From contig JAOTYL010000015.1 of the NCBI GenBank assembly GCA_029861865.1, forward strand, positions 44,699 through 108,698: a DNA stretch of 64,000 bases, read 5' to 3'. The first letter of the stretch is position 1, and each line of letters begins with the position of its first letter. This stretch comes from Myxococcales bacterium (GTDB lineage: Bacteria > Myxococcota_A > Polyangia > Polyangiales > Houyiibacteriaceae). The notes below the pieces were generated by a model. The model ran no database searches, was not told where the DNA came from, and saw only the letters and a list, made by a program, of their open reading frames with translations. Of the stretch, positions 31,860 through 40,433 are shown one piece after another. The position numbers were made by a program, and so were the translations under genes.

Positions 31860-32516
31860 CTATCCCGGTGAGCCTAGAATGTCAGGGACAGCCCGGTAAA
31901 AACGCACCGCATTGGCTAAGCCATCAACGAGGCGGACGGGTGCGGGGCGCTTTGCCTCGTGTTTGGGTCGCGGGGAGCTGAACGCGGGACGGGACCAGAA
32001 CTCGTGTTGATGGCGGATTTGTGGTGGGAGCTCGATCTGCACGCCTCGATCGGTTGGGATGTTGACCGGATTGTTGGGTTTTAGGCCGCGGAGCTCAGTC
32101 GGAATGGCTTCGAGCGAGTCTTCGACCACGTACTCGGGAAGGGCGTGTCGCAAGTGCTGCGATACCACGCTCGCCAAGGTGCGATTGTGCCCGCCGAGAA
32201 GAATGCTGTGGGGCATGTGCCGACGCCGAAAGCCGTGAAGCGTGATCACCGTGCGCACGTGGTCACAGAACGCGCGAAGTTTGCTGGATTCTTCCGGGCG
32301 GAAACGAGTCGATGGAATGTGCCACCGAAGGTTGCGCGGCTGCCGGACCACGTAGAGCGACGCGTCACAGCAGGCCGCGGTTTCGACCGCGATGTGATCG
32401 GTGTACGCCTCCAGCGACCCACCGTGGAACGCCATGATCCCGAACTCGGAGCGCAGAGTCACTTCCTCTTCGACGCCTGGGTGGGCGAGCAGCTCTTGCA
32501 GATAACGGCGAGACAT
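31860..32516 (-). CDS. Poly-gamma-glutamate hydrolase family protein
   Basis: The 218-residue protein has the family motif FGIMAFHGGSLEAYTDHIA (about residues 26-44), a zinc-peptidase-like segment, and a late ILLGGHNRTLASVVSQHL. The family (PF05908) cuts poly-gamma-glutamate. No signal peptide is visible, so it acts inside the cell or on an unknown amide. The ATG at 32516 is preferred to a GTG at 32525. Confidence 0.75.
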   Translation of the reverse strand: MSRRYLQELLAHPGVEEEVTLRSEFGIMAFHGGSLEAYTDHIAVETAACCDASLYVVRQPRNLRWHIPSTRFRPEESSKLRAFCDHVRTVITLHGFRRRHMPHSILLGGHNRTLASVVSQHLRHALPEYVVEDSLEAIPTELRGLKPNNPVNIPTDRGVQIELPPQIRHQHEFWSRPAFSSPRPKHEAKRPAPVRLVDGLANAVRFYRAVPDILGSPG

Positions 32517-32685
32517 GGAGGTCACTTTGGGTTAGCGGCGTCTGCTGGGCCCCCACGAGCGCGGCTCCTGCACGCACTGAGCAGACCATCAGTATGCCTA
32601 ACAAACCACGGCAATGCTCGCCGAATGTGCTCCGGGGGCTACGTTCAGTTCACCCCTTTTTTCGTGGGAAAACAAGGCCCCACGA

Positions 32686-33786
32686 CTACTCGAGGTCGCG
32701 TTGCGACTCATTGCAGTCGCCGCAGGCCCAATGGGTGATCGGCCAGGGATTACCCGAGCCGAAGTCGCTGACCACGTCGATTGCGAGATCGGGCCCCGTG
32801 ATCTCGTAGAAGATCTCGCCGGCGAGGCTCTTCACATCGAGAAAGCGCAAGTCTGTAGCGTCCCCGTGCATCGCATAGGTGCCGTCTGTCGCATCGATGG
32901 CGTCGACGTCGAACGCAACCTCGCCGTCGCCTGCAATGGCGGCAATTGTGTCTCGCCGTCCGTCTGCGCGATATTCGACGACGGTGCGGGCGCGCGTGTC
33001 GCGAAGCTCGATACATGAGATCATCTCCGCGTCGACCAAAGAGACCAGAGGGCCGTACTCGGCTCCGGCGTTATCGAAGAAGGGATAGACCAGCGCGGCA
33101 ATATCGGCGATCGACACTTGGACCTTGAAGATCCGTGCAAGCGGCTCTCCGTCGTTCAGCAGGTCGATGAGCGGCCCTTCCTCTTGCCAGAAGAACCAGA
33201 ACGTGTTTCGACGTTCGATGTCCTCGAGCATCTCGTCGAGGGTGAGCTCGGTCTCGACGTGCACACCCTGAAGGTAGCTATCGAGGCGGAAGGGGTCATT
33301 GAGGATCGGGTCCTCGCTGCCTGGTCGAAAGAACTGCACCCAGAAGCGCGAGGACGGGTCTGCACCATCGATCGGCATGGACCAGCGTCCATTTTCCGCC
33401 TGTTCGAACGGGGATTCGAGGTCTAGACCGAAGATCGCCGCGTATTGTGCAACGCGCTCGAAGGTATCACCGCGAAAGAGATCTCGGTTCGAGGCAAGTA
33501 CGATGGCGAGCATGCTTTGGGTCAAGCGCACCTGCACCTGCCCGCACGTGATCAGCTCATGAATCGACCATTCGGTATCGACATACAAGCGCGTGATGTC
33601 GTCCCAAGCGTCGTCGCTCGGTAGGCATTCGTCGAGGCTGGGCGGTGGATCGGGCGGGGTCCACAGAGCAGACCCTCCGCCCGCGGACGGAGAAGAGCCG
33701 TTGGGGTTGGGGTTGTGGTTCCAGTCGCCAAAGCAACCGACCAAGCTCGAGACGAGGCTAAGCAAAAAGATGAAGCGTAAGGGCAT
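32686..33786 (-). CDS. Lipoprotein of unknown function
   Basis: The 366-residue precursor starts at the ATG at 33786 with lipobox SLVGC. A Pro/Gly linker precedes a large soluble domain with few Cys and many acidic residues (CLPSDDAWDDITRLYVDTEW and RIFKVQVSIADIAALVYPFF). No family was recognised. It is one of several myxobacterial-style lipoproteins here. Confidence 0.65.
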   Translation of the reverse strand: MPLRFIFLLSLVSSLVGCFGDWNHNPNPNGSSPSAGGGSALWTPPDPPPSLDECLPSDDAWDDITRLYVDTEWSIHELITCGQVQVRLTQSMLAIVLASNRDLFRGDTFERVAQYAAIFGLDLESPFEQAENGRWSMPIDGADPSSRFWVQFFRPGSEDPILNDPFRLDSYLQGVHVETELTLDEMLEDIERRNTFWFFWQEEGPLIDLLNDGEPLARIFKVQVSIADIAALVYPFFDNAGAEYGPLVSLVDAEMISCIELRDTRARTVVEYRADGRRDTIAAIAGDGEVAFDVDAIDATDGTYAMHGDATDLRFLDVKSLAGEIFYEITGPDLAIDVVSDFGSGNPWPITHWACGDCNESQRDLE

Positions 33787-33947
33787 CGCAACCTCCTTGC
33801 ATGTGATTGAGCAAGGGGTGTGCCAGCGGTATTCGTCGTGATTCCGGCGAAGCCACAGCAGCTGCGCGTCGTCGTTCCGACACAGTGTGATCGATTCGAC
33901 CACAGTGGCTTACGCGGAGTGCGCCTTCAGGGTATATCGCCTCGGTC

Positions 33948-34583
33948 ATGCGAATCGCACGCGTCGTCTTCGTGTCGCTTGCCATCTTGGCCGCCGGTGC
34001 GCCGGTCGTGGAGGCCGACCCCCCGAAATCCCTAGACGAGTCTCCGTACGTTGCGCCGGAGGGCAAATCACTCGTGGTGTTCGTGCGGCCGCGAAAGCGA
34101 TTGGCGAGTGAGGTGATCTACTCGGTCGTGAACGAGCGAGGGTGGTGTATTGCCTCGGTGGCAAACGATTGGAAGGTCGTGGCGCGCGTCGAGCCTGGCA
34201 CCCAAATGCTGATGGTGGTCGCCGGTGTGGCGCAACCGCAGGTCCAGCTCCTGAAACTGAAAGCCGAGGCAGGCAAGACGTACATCGTGAAGATGCGGCC
34301 GCGCGTCAATACGAAGAACCCAGTCGAGCTCACCATACTGCGACGGGGCACCGAGCCGCTCGAAATGTTTCCGGCATCGATCCGCGAGAGCAGTCCATTC
34401 CGGCCAAACCTAGATGAGTGCACGGCGTGGGTCGCCACACGGCAGTCGAAGTTGGCGAACAAAGCTGCTCAGGCCAAAGAGGCGTGGAGGGGGAAGGACA
34501 AAGCGTTTCGGGAGAGCCACACCATTCGCGGCGCGGATGGATGGACCGGAGACGAGGTGACCGGGCCCATCGACGATCAGTAA
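33948..34583 (+). CDS. Exported protein, DUF2846-like
   Basis: The 211-residue protein has a signal peptide (VVFVSLAILAAGAPVVEA) and a beta-rich domain: GKSLVVFVRPRKRLASEVIY, IASVANDWKVVARVEPGTQM and LKLKAEAGKTYIVKMRPR. This fits DUF2846-like envelope proteins. Its 3' end overlaps the opposing nitrilase-fold gene by 7 bases. Its role is unknown. Confidence 0.65.
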   Translation: MRIARVVFVSLAILAAGAPVVEADPPKSLDESPYVAPEGKSLVVFVRPRKRLASEVIYSVVNERGWCIASVANDWKVVARVEPGTQMLMVVAGVAQPQVQLLKLKAEAGKTYIVKMRPRVNTKNPVELTILRRGTEPLEMFPASIRESSPFRPNLDECTAWVATRQSKLANKAAQAKEAWRGKDKAFRESHTIRGADGWTGDEVTGPIDDQ

Positions 34584-37048
34584 GCGCCTCGAGCGAGACG
34601 GACTCGCGCGTAACCGGGCCGTGGATCCTCCCAAACGACCCATGCTTCGGTCCCACGGACCCCGATCTGCGGCGCATACACGTGGGCACCTTCGGCCGCA
34701 TCGTCTACAGCGGCGCTTGGCTCGATGCCGAGGTCGGGGCCGAGCGCGCCGGCGAGGCGCAAGTGGTTGGTGCCACCGCGGAGGTCTTGCCAAACGGTGA
34801 GGATCTCGGCGGAGGGAGCGACCGCAAGCGCGGGGCGCCACGCATCGACGCCCACGGGCGCATCGTCGGCACGCGCGGTGACGTCGGCGCGCCACAATCG
34901 CACATGGCTCTCGTAGCGGCGGTCTTGTCGCTCGGTCCAGGCGACGGTCGGGTTTCCCGTGAGGTCGATCGCGAGCGCCACGTCGCCGTGAATGCGCTCG
35001 GATTCCACGAAGTCGTTCGTGCCCACCGGCATCACCATCTTCGCGGTTGGATTGATTCGGGTCGCCGGGGCAAACGTCACGCCGCCATTGTCGCTCTCAC
35101 TGAGATACACATCCCAACTGAACTCGCGAAAATCAGAAAACGCGACGAAGACGGCTCCATCGCGCGCTCTCACCCGCACGAAAGCCGCGTCCCCGCGTGG
35201 GTTGTCCTCGATCGCGTTACTGGGGTCGACCGGGTTGAGCTGCCAAAATCGAGCATCGTCGCTGTGCGCGATCCAAGGCTTGGCCCGCCCGCCGCCTCGG
35301 AGGTCGAGCCAAGTCACGAAAAACCGCCCTGTCACCGGATCGATGGCGACATCTGGCGCCCAAGCGGATCGAGCCCCCGGATCGTCGAGATCGATGACGG
35401 TCCAAGCTCCGTCGACCCGAACGCCTGCGGAGATACGTGTGCCATCACTCGACTCCTCTTCCCATACGACTGCCGCGCGCCCCGCACCCATGGCAACGCG
35501 AGGAAGCCGCTGCACGACGTTCACGTCCGTGCGAAGCGTGACTTCCGCGAAAGCATCATCTGATTCGACGAAGGCCCGGACGCTCTCGTCTCCGGGCGCG
35601 CCCTCCATCCAAGCGACCAGTGCAGCGTCGTCATCGACCGCCAGGGCGGGAAAGCGTTGATGCATCTGGGGGGCGCGCGGCTCAGCAACTACGGTGCTTG
35701 CGCCAAGCGCGCCCGGCGTACCGTCGCCCGATTCTGGAAGTCGACCATCGCTTCGGAGCTCGAGATCGGCGGCGACCACCTCCGCATGGTACGCGTCTTC
35801 CAGTGGATCCCCGGTTCCGGGAAGCAAGCGCTCTCCGAGGTTGCGCAAGATGGCACGGCGCTGTTCGAGCGATGCGGGCGGCCCTGGGTCTTCGATCGTC
35901 CAGGGTTCTACGGTGGCGAGGCCGAAGTACGGATCTTGCCCGATGAAGGACCTCGGCACATCGTCGAGCCGGCTCGCGTTGGTCACGTGCGACTGGCAAT
36001 CGAACACGAGGTCGAGCAGGTTGCCCTTGATGCACGGCGTGATGTTGTGGCGAAAGCCGGCGTGCCGCTGCGTGTGCGCCCATCCGGATTGCGTCACGAT
36101 GTCAGGGAGCCAATCGCCTTCGAACTCCTCGACTGCCCAACCCGAAAACGCCTCGGGCTGTAACATGACGTTCGCGCCAAGAGCATCGAGGCGCTCCAAA
36201 AGCCCCGGCATCCAAGCGTCTTTCGAGATCACCATGCCGGTGCGGGCAAAGGGAAGTGCGACCGGCCTCGCCTGCTCGAGGGCACCGTGGGTCAAGTTCA
36301 ACAAGTCTTCTTCGGCAGGGAGGAGGTAGCTCTTAGCCACGCGGCCGACCTCTTCGCCATCGGGGCCAAAATACAGACCCCAGTTGTACGCAGCGCCCTC
36401 GGTCGCGACGTACACACTTTCGACCTCTTCGAGATCGGGATCGGAAAGTGCCGCGATGTCGTCCGGGTCTTGGCTTAGCTCCGCTGGAGCAAAGTCCGAG
36501 GAGACTGCGACGTAGACCCCGTATTGCCGCGCCATCTCTGGAAAGGTTTGAAACGCACGGTGCAACGTGTCCGTCAGGGAAATGACCAGCAAGGCGTTTG
36601 GCGAAGCAGCCGGATAGCGCTCTGCGTAATACGACAACGGACCGGCGTACGTCCCAAACAACGAAACGAACGCCGAAAGAGTTTGGGTTTCCGCCCGAGC
36701 TGCGACTCCCCGTGATCCGATGAATCCGCCTGCCAAGGTCGCGTTTTCGGGAAACACCAACAGGTTCGGCTTGTCGTCTGCGAGGCAAGGCAGCACCTCG
36801 GTTCGCACCACGTCGTCCCACGATCTGCAGAACGCCGCGTAGTCTTCCATCTCCGCGTACCGAATCACCGCGCCGACTGCGAAGACCCTGACTGTGCTGC
36901 CCTCACCCGCAATGTCGATGCCGCAGGTCGAAGGGATCGGCGCGGGCTCCACGACCCCAAACTGCTCGCAAGCCCCGACCGCAAATGGGCTTTGGCCCTC
37001 GTCACAGGCCCCGGCCAGCAGGAGCAAGAGAAGCGCGAATCGTCTCAC
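34577..37048 (-). CDS. Lipoprotein with nitrilase-fold domain (catalytic Cys replaced) and BNR-type C-terminal propeller
   Basis: The 823-residue protein starts at GTG 37048 with lipobox LLAGAC. Residues about 50-400 form a carbon-nitrogen hydrolase domain. Glu101 (VFPENATL) and Lys239 (GRVAKSYLLP) are present, but the position of the nucleophile reads Ser275 (GMVISKDAW) instead of Cys. Residues about 470-820 hold BNR/sialidase-like repeats (TWLDLRGG, FSDFREFSWDVYLS, TVWQDLRGG, VVWEDPRPG). It probably binds rather than hydrolyses amides. It overlaps a small upstream gene by 4 bases. Confidence 0.75.
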   Translation of the reverse strand: MRRFALLLLLLAGACDEGQSPFAVGACEQFGVVEPAPIPSTCGIDIAGEGSTVRVFAVGAVIRYAEMEDYAAFCRSWDDVVRTEVLPCLADDKPNLLVFPENATLAGGFIGSRGVAARAETQTLSAFVSLFGTYAGPLSYYAERYPAASPNALLVISLTDTLHRAFQTFPEMARQYGVYVAVSSDFAPAELSQDPDDIAALSDPDLEEVESVYVATEGAAYNWGLYFGPDGEEVGRVAKSYLLPAEEDLLNLTHGALEQARPVALPFARTGMVISKDAWMPGLLERLDALGANVMLQPEAFSGWAVEEFEGDWLPDIVTQSGWAHTQRHAGFRHNITPCIKGNLLDLVFDCQSHVTNASRLDDVPRSFIGQDPYFGLATVEPWTIEDPGPPASLEQRRAILRNLGERLLPGTGDPLEDAYHAEVVAADLELRSDGRLPESGDGTPGALGASTVVAEPRAPQMHQRFPALAVDDDAALVAWMEGAPGDESVRAFVESDDAFAEVTLRTDVNVVQRLPRVAMGAGRAAVVWEEESSDGTRISAGVRVDGAWTVIDLDDPGARSAWAPDVAIDPVTGRFFVTWLDLRGGGRAKPWIAHSDDARFWQLNPVDPSNAIEDNPRGDAAFVRVRARDGAVFVAFSDFREFSWDVYLSESDNGGVTFAPATRINPTAKMVMPVGTNDFVESERIHGDVALAIDLTGNPTVAWTERQDRRYESHVRLWRADVTARADDAPVGVDAWRPALAVAPSAEILTVWQDLRGGTNHLRLAGALGPDLGIEPSAAVDDAAEGAHVYAPQIGVRGTEAWVVWEDPRPGYARVRLARGAY

Positions 37049-37254
37049 GCGCGGAGTCTACGCTGAAGCGCGCGCCCTCCCAAGCTGGTGGTCTTGGCGA
37101 GCGCGATCGAGCGCTGGTAGACGTCAGAGGCGAACCTCTTCGTCGGTGGCGTCTCGGGCTTGAAGCTTTCGTTTTCGTAGATCAACCACGACGCAGGGTC
37201 GGCAATCGCCTGCCTTTCGCCGAGTAGTCGAGCGACACCCACCGAGATCGACAT
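37045..37254 (-). CDS. Small protein coupled to the nitrilase-fold lipoprotein
   Basis: The 69-residue protein from the ATG at 37254 (MSISVGVARLLGERQAIADP, then YENESFKPETPPTKRF and a basic end) ends in GTGA overlap with the next gene. Coding character is natural and no membrane segment is seen. It was not recognised. It may be the end of a longer protein. Confidence 0.45.
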   Translation of the reverse strand: MSISVGVARLLGERQAIADPASWLIYENESFKPETPPTKRFASDVYQRSIALAKTTSLGGRALQRRLRA

Positions 37255-37351
37255 TGGGGTGGAAAAAAAGTGCCGACGGGTGTCCAATTCTACGGGCCCA
37301 GTTCGACTGAGGAGAAAAAGGGGCATGTGCCCCACCACGAAAGGAGCCCCA

Positions 37352-38101
37352 ATGAGCTACGAACACGGAAGATTCGTTTGGTTCGAGTTACTGACCAAAG
37401 ACATCGATAAGGCCACATCCTTCTATCCGGAGGCCCTGCCCTGGCGCGTCGAGCCCATGAAGATGCAGGACGGGTCTTCCTACAATGCGATCAAAGTTGG
37501 CGATCAAAGCATCGGGGGATTCATGTCTCCGCAGGCCGACGTTCCCACCGCGTGGGTGAGCTACGTTTCGGTGGCCAACGTCGACAAGACCGCCAAGAAG
37601 ATCAAGGCTGCAGGCGGCCATACGCACAGGGACGCATTCGACGTGCCGGGCGTCGGGCGCATGCAGCCGGTGAGCGACCCACACGGCGGGATGTTTTGTC
37701 TGTTCAAGGCCGAAAACGGAGACCCGCCACGCGTCGACGGCCCTGGCTCCCTCCACTGGAACGAGCTTTGGACACAAGACCCGAAAGCCTCGCTTGCTTT
37801 CTACAAGAGCGCGCTCGGCTACACCCACGAAGAGATGTCCATGCCGAACGGCACGTACTACATGTTCAAAGACGGTGATGACCCGCGTGGCGGAATGTTG
37901 CAGGCACCGAGCTCGGACATCCCGACGATGTGGTTGCAGTACATCACCGTCGACGATTGCGATGCAGCGCTCGCACGCGCCAAGAAGAACGGCGCGACCA
38001 TCGTTGCAGAGCCCGTCGACGCTGAAGGCGTCGGCCGGTTTGGTATTTTCCGTGACCCACTCGGTGGCATGATCGGCGTGATCAAACCCGCGAACGCTTA
38101 G
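37352..38101 (+). CDS. Two-domain VOC (glyoxalase-fold) protein
   Basis: The 249-residue protein starts at the ATG at 37352 after AAAGGAG. It has two vicinal-oxygen-chelate repeats (FVWFELLTKDIDKATSFYPE and LHWNELWTQDPKASLAFYKS), each ending in a DPHGG or DPLGG turn. Such tandem proteins resemble hydroxylaminobenzoate or glyoxalase-like antibiotic-resistance folds. The substrate is unknown. Confidence 0.85.
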   Translation: MSYEHGRFVWFELLTKDIDKATSFYPEALPWRVEPMKMQDGSSYNAIKVGDQSIGGFMSPQADVPTAWVSYVSVANVDKTAKKIKAAGGHTHRDAFDVPGVGRMQPVSDPHGGMFCLFKAENGDPPRVDGPGSLHWNELWTQDPKASLAFYKSALGYTHEEMSMPNGTYYMFKDGDDPRGGMLQAPSSDIPTMWLQYITVDDCDAALARAKKNGATIVAEPVDAEGVGRFGIFRDPLGGMIGVIKPANA

Positions 38102-38117
38102 GGAGACCGCAGGCCCC

Positions 38118-38981
38118 CTAGTTAGTCGTAGCCCGAACCCCAGCCCTCGCTTCCATCGCCACAAAACGAGCGATCTCCCGAGCGACATGCTCGGGCTGAT
38201 CCTCGGCGACGAACACGTAGGAGTCCTCGATCTGCACGAGGCGCGCGTTTGGTAGGTCCTCGCAGAGACGCTCGGCTAGAGATATGGGGAAAAACCGGTC
38301 CTCTGGCGTCCAAAGAAGCAGCGCCGGGCGGTCGAACGACCGGAGCTCCTTGGCAACTTGCAAAGTCAATTCCGGAGACGTGGAGCGGACGAACTTCTTC
38401 ACATCGCGCCGAATCCGAGGGTCGGTGGCGCAGGGTTTGACATAGCTCTTTACGATGTCGTCGGGGATTCCTGATTTGGCCAACCATCCGTAGGCGAGCG
38501 GGAGGTCCCGAAGGGCCTTCACGTGAAGCATGCTCTTGGCGAGCAGGGTCATCAGGCCAGGAACCACCGGCAGAAGACGCAGGTAGCCGAAGAGAGGTGG
38601 CGGGAAGACCTCGTACGCATCACAGGTCGTCAGCACCAGACGTCCGACGCGCTCCGCGTGACGCGCTGCCACCACTTGCGAGATCGCCCCGCCGGAATCA
38701 TTACCGACGAGGGTGACATCGCGAAGGTCGAGGGCCTCCAAGAAATCGGCGACCAACTGCGCGACGCCCTCGACGCTGAGGTCAGCATCAGGGTTCATCG
38801 GAAATTCGTGCGAACCGAGCGGCAAATCGGGCACGATACACCGCGCCGAGCGAGAAAGCTCCGGCGTGACCTTTCGCCAAAGCTTTCCGTTGACCAGCAA
38901 ACCGTGAATGAACACGACCGCTGGGCCGGTTCCGACGTCGTCGTAGCGAAGGGTTCCTTGAGGTAACTCGATTGTTGGCAT
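38118..38981 (-). CDS. Alpha/beta hydrolase
   Basis: The 287-residue protein has VVFIHGLLVNGKLW and the nucleophile elbow VGNDSGGA, where Asp serves as in haloalkane dehalogenases and epoxide hydrolases. Acid and His positions are less clear: the late IEDSYVFVAEDQPEHV has Tyr where relatives often have His. It may be inactive or use a different residue. Its substrate is unknown. Confidence 0.85.
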   Translation of the reverse strand: MPTIELPQGTLRYDDVGTGPAVVFIHGLLVNGKLWRKVTPELSRSARCIVPDLPLGSHEFPMNPDADLSVEGVAQLVADFLEALDLRDVTLVGNDSGGAISQVVAARHAERVGRLVLTTCDAYEVFPPPLFGYLRLLPVVPGLMTLLAKSMLHVKALRDLPLAYGWLAKSGIPDDIVKSYVKPCATDPRIRRDVKKFVRSTSPELTLQVAKELRSFDRPALLLWTPEDRFFPISLAERLCEDLPNARLVQIEDSYVFVAEDQPEHVAREIARFVAMEARAGVRATTN

Positions 38982-39061
38982 GACGCACCTCCGGGTTGGT
39001 CCGTGGATCGTGGCACCCAGGAGCCGGGACGCAATAACCTCGTAGGCAACGAAAACGCGGC

Positions 39062-40078
39062 CTAGAGATTCCAGCGTTTCATCGCCCGGCGGAAGCTTCG
39101 AGGGTTGGTGTAGCCCGCATGCCGGACGATTTCCTCAGGAGCCTGGCGGCGTTCCAAGCGGTCAAGGACGATCGACTTTCGGGTGGCGTCCACGACAGCG
39201 CGAAACGTGGTGCCTGATTCTTTGAGGCGTCGTTGTAGCGTCCGCGGAGTCATGTGAAGCGCCGCCGCAACGGGCTCGACCCCGCAGTTTCCCTTAGGAA
39301 GCAGACCCTTGATGCGGTCGCGAACGCCGTCGAGGAAGCTATTGTCCGGATGCCCCGCATGAAGCCCAGCAGCGATGCCGCGAAGCTCGCGGTGGAGCAA
39401 CTGATTGCCATGCGCGAGACTGAGGTTCCACGAAGCGTCGCTGATCAGCAGCGTGTTGCGGCGCTGTCCAAAGAGCACCGTCGTCCGAAACGCGCGGCTG
39501 TACTTCTCTATGCTGCCCCTATAGGGATGCTCGAAGTGGACCTCTTCCACGACAAACGCACCGTCGGTGGCAAACCGAAAGAGCTTCGTCAAGATCGCTG
39601 CGAGGAACTCGACCTCGTGCGCCAGCACCGGAAGCTCGTGCTCGATCCTGTTGATATGAACGGGGTGGTGCTCGGGGTGCTCCCCGAGAGTGATGACGCG
39701 GCCGTGCGAGAGAAGCTCCTGAAAGCGAATGCCTGCGGTGAGCCCTTCGCCAAACGTTTCCGCGCTCAAAAGCAGCAGAAAGACCAGGTGGTCTACTCGG
39801 GCTTCCCATACCTCGGCAGCGCTCAGGCCGAGGAATCGATCACCGCTCTGGGCGAGAGCTGCTCGCCAGAGGCGGCCCGCGGCATCGCGGGGTGGGCGAC
39901 CGGCAGTGTCCAAGAAGACCTCGATATCGACGCCGATCGAGGCGCAGAGCGCGTCGACGTCGAGCCCCAGCCGCCGAAACGCATACACGACGCCCTTTGT
40001 CCAGGCCCCGGACACCCTGGGAGGGGGCTTCCCCTGTGCCTTCTCAGGTGCTCCTTGCAAGACTAGCGATGGATCCAC
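39062..40078 (-). CDS. AraC family transcriptional regulator
   Basis: The 338-residue protein has an N-terminal ligand-binding domain (Arabinose_bd type, about residues 30-210) and a C-terminal pair of helix-turn-helix motifs (VEPVAAALHMTPRTLQRRLK and PEEIVRHAGYTNPRSFRRAM). It lies next to the alpha/beta hydrolase, which may be its target (inference). Confidence 0.9.
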   Translation of the reverse strand: MDPSLVLQGAPEKAQGKPPPRVSGAWTKGVVYAFRRLGLDVDALCASIGVDIEVFLDTAGRPPRDAAGRLWRAALAQSGDRFLGLSAAEVWEARVDHLVFLLLLSAETFGEGLTAGIRFQELLSHGRVITLGEHPEHHPVHINRIEHELPVLAHEVEFLAAILTKLFRFATDGAFVVEEVHFEHPYRGSIEKYSRAFRTTVLFGQRRNTLLISDASWNLSLAHGNQLLHRELRGIAAGLHAGHPDNSFLDGVRDRIKGLLPKGNCGVEPVAAALHMTPRTLQRRLKESGTTFRAVVDATRKSIVLDRLERRQAPEEIVRHAGYTNPRSFRRAMKRWNL

Positions 40079-40433
40079 ACTGAGGTCGAAATTTCAAGCC
40101 GCATGGGTGAATCACAGAAAAACGTGGCGTATTGAGTACCGTTTTTTGTCGCCAGTCGTGCTCGAGCCCCGGATACGTTTGCTCATGGTGCCTTCGATGC
40201 AAGGCGGGCACCTAACGTGTGGGGTGCAGATCCTAGGATGAGCCCACCATCCCGTCCTACGGTCAGGCGAGACCCTGCACTCCGCTCGAAGGTGCCCGCT
40301 CTTGCTCTTACCCGGTGCCCGTTGTTTCCTAGCCCTACTTTCCGACAATAATCGAAGGCCCATTAAGAGGACCAAGCCCGCGAGCCAAGCTCTGGGTGTT
40401 GGTCCTTTTCTTATTTGAGTCGTGGGCGCGCCG
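40079..40433. other. Intergenic region with a hairpin
   Basis: The 355-base gap is the upstream region of the AraC gene and lies downstream of the Kazal-Kunitz gene. The only clear element is a stem AGGACCAA/TTGGTCCT (40368-40375 and 40399-40406) around a 23-base loop, with a T-rich stretch beyond it on the plus strand. It could end Kazal transcription. No gene was seen. Confidence 0.4.
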
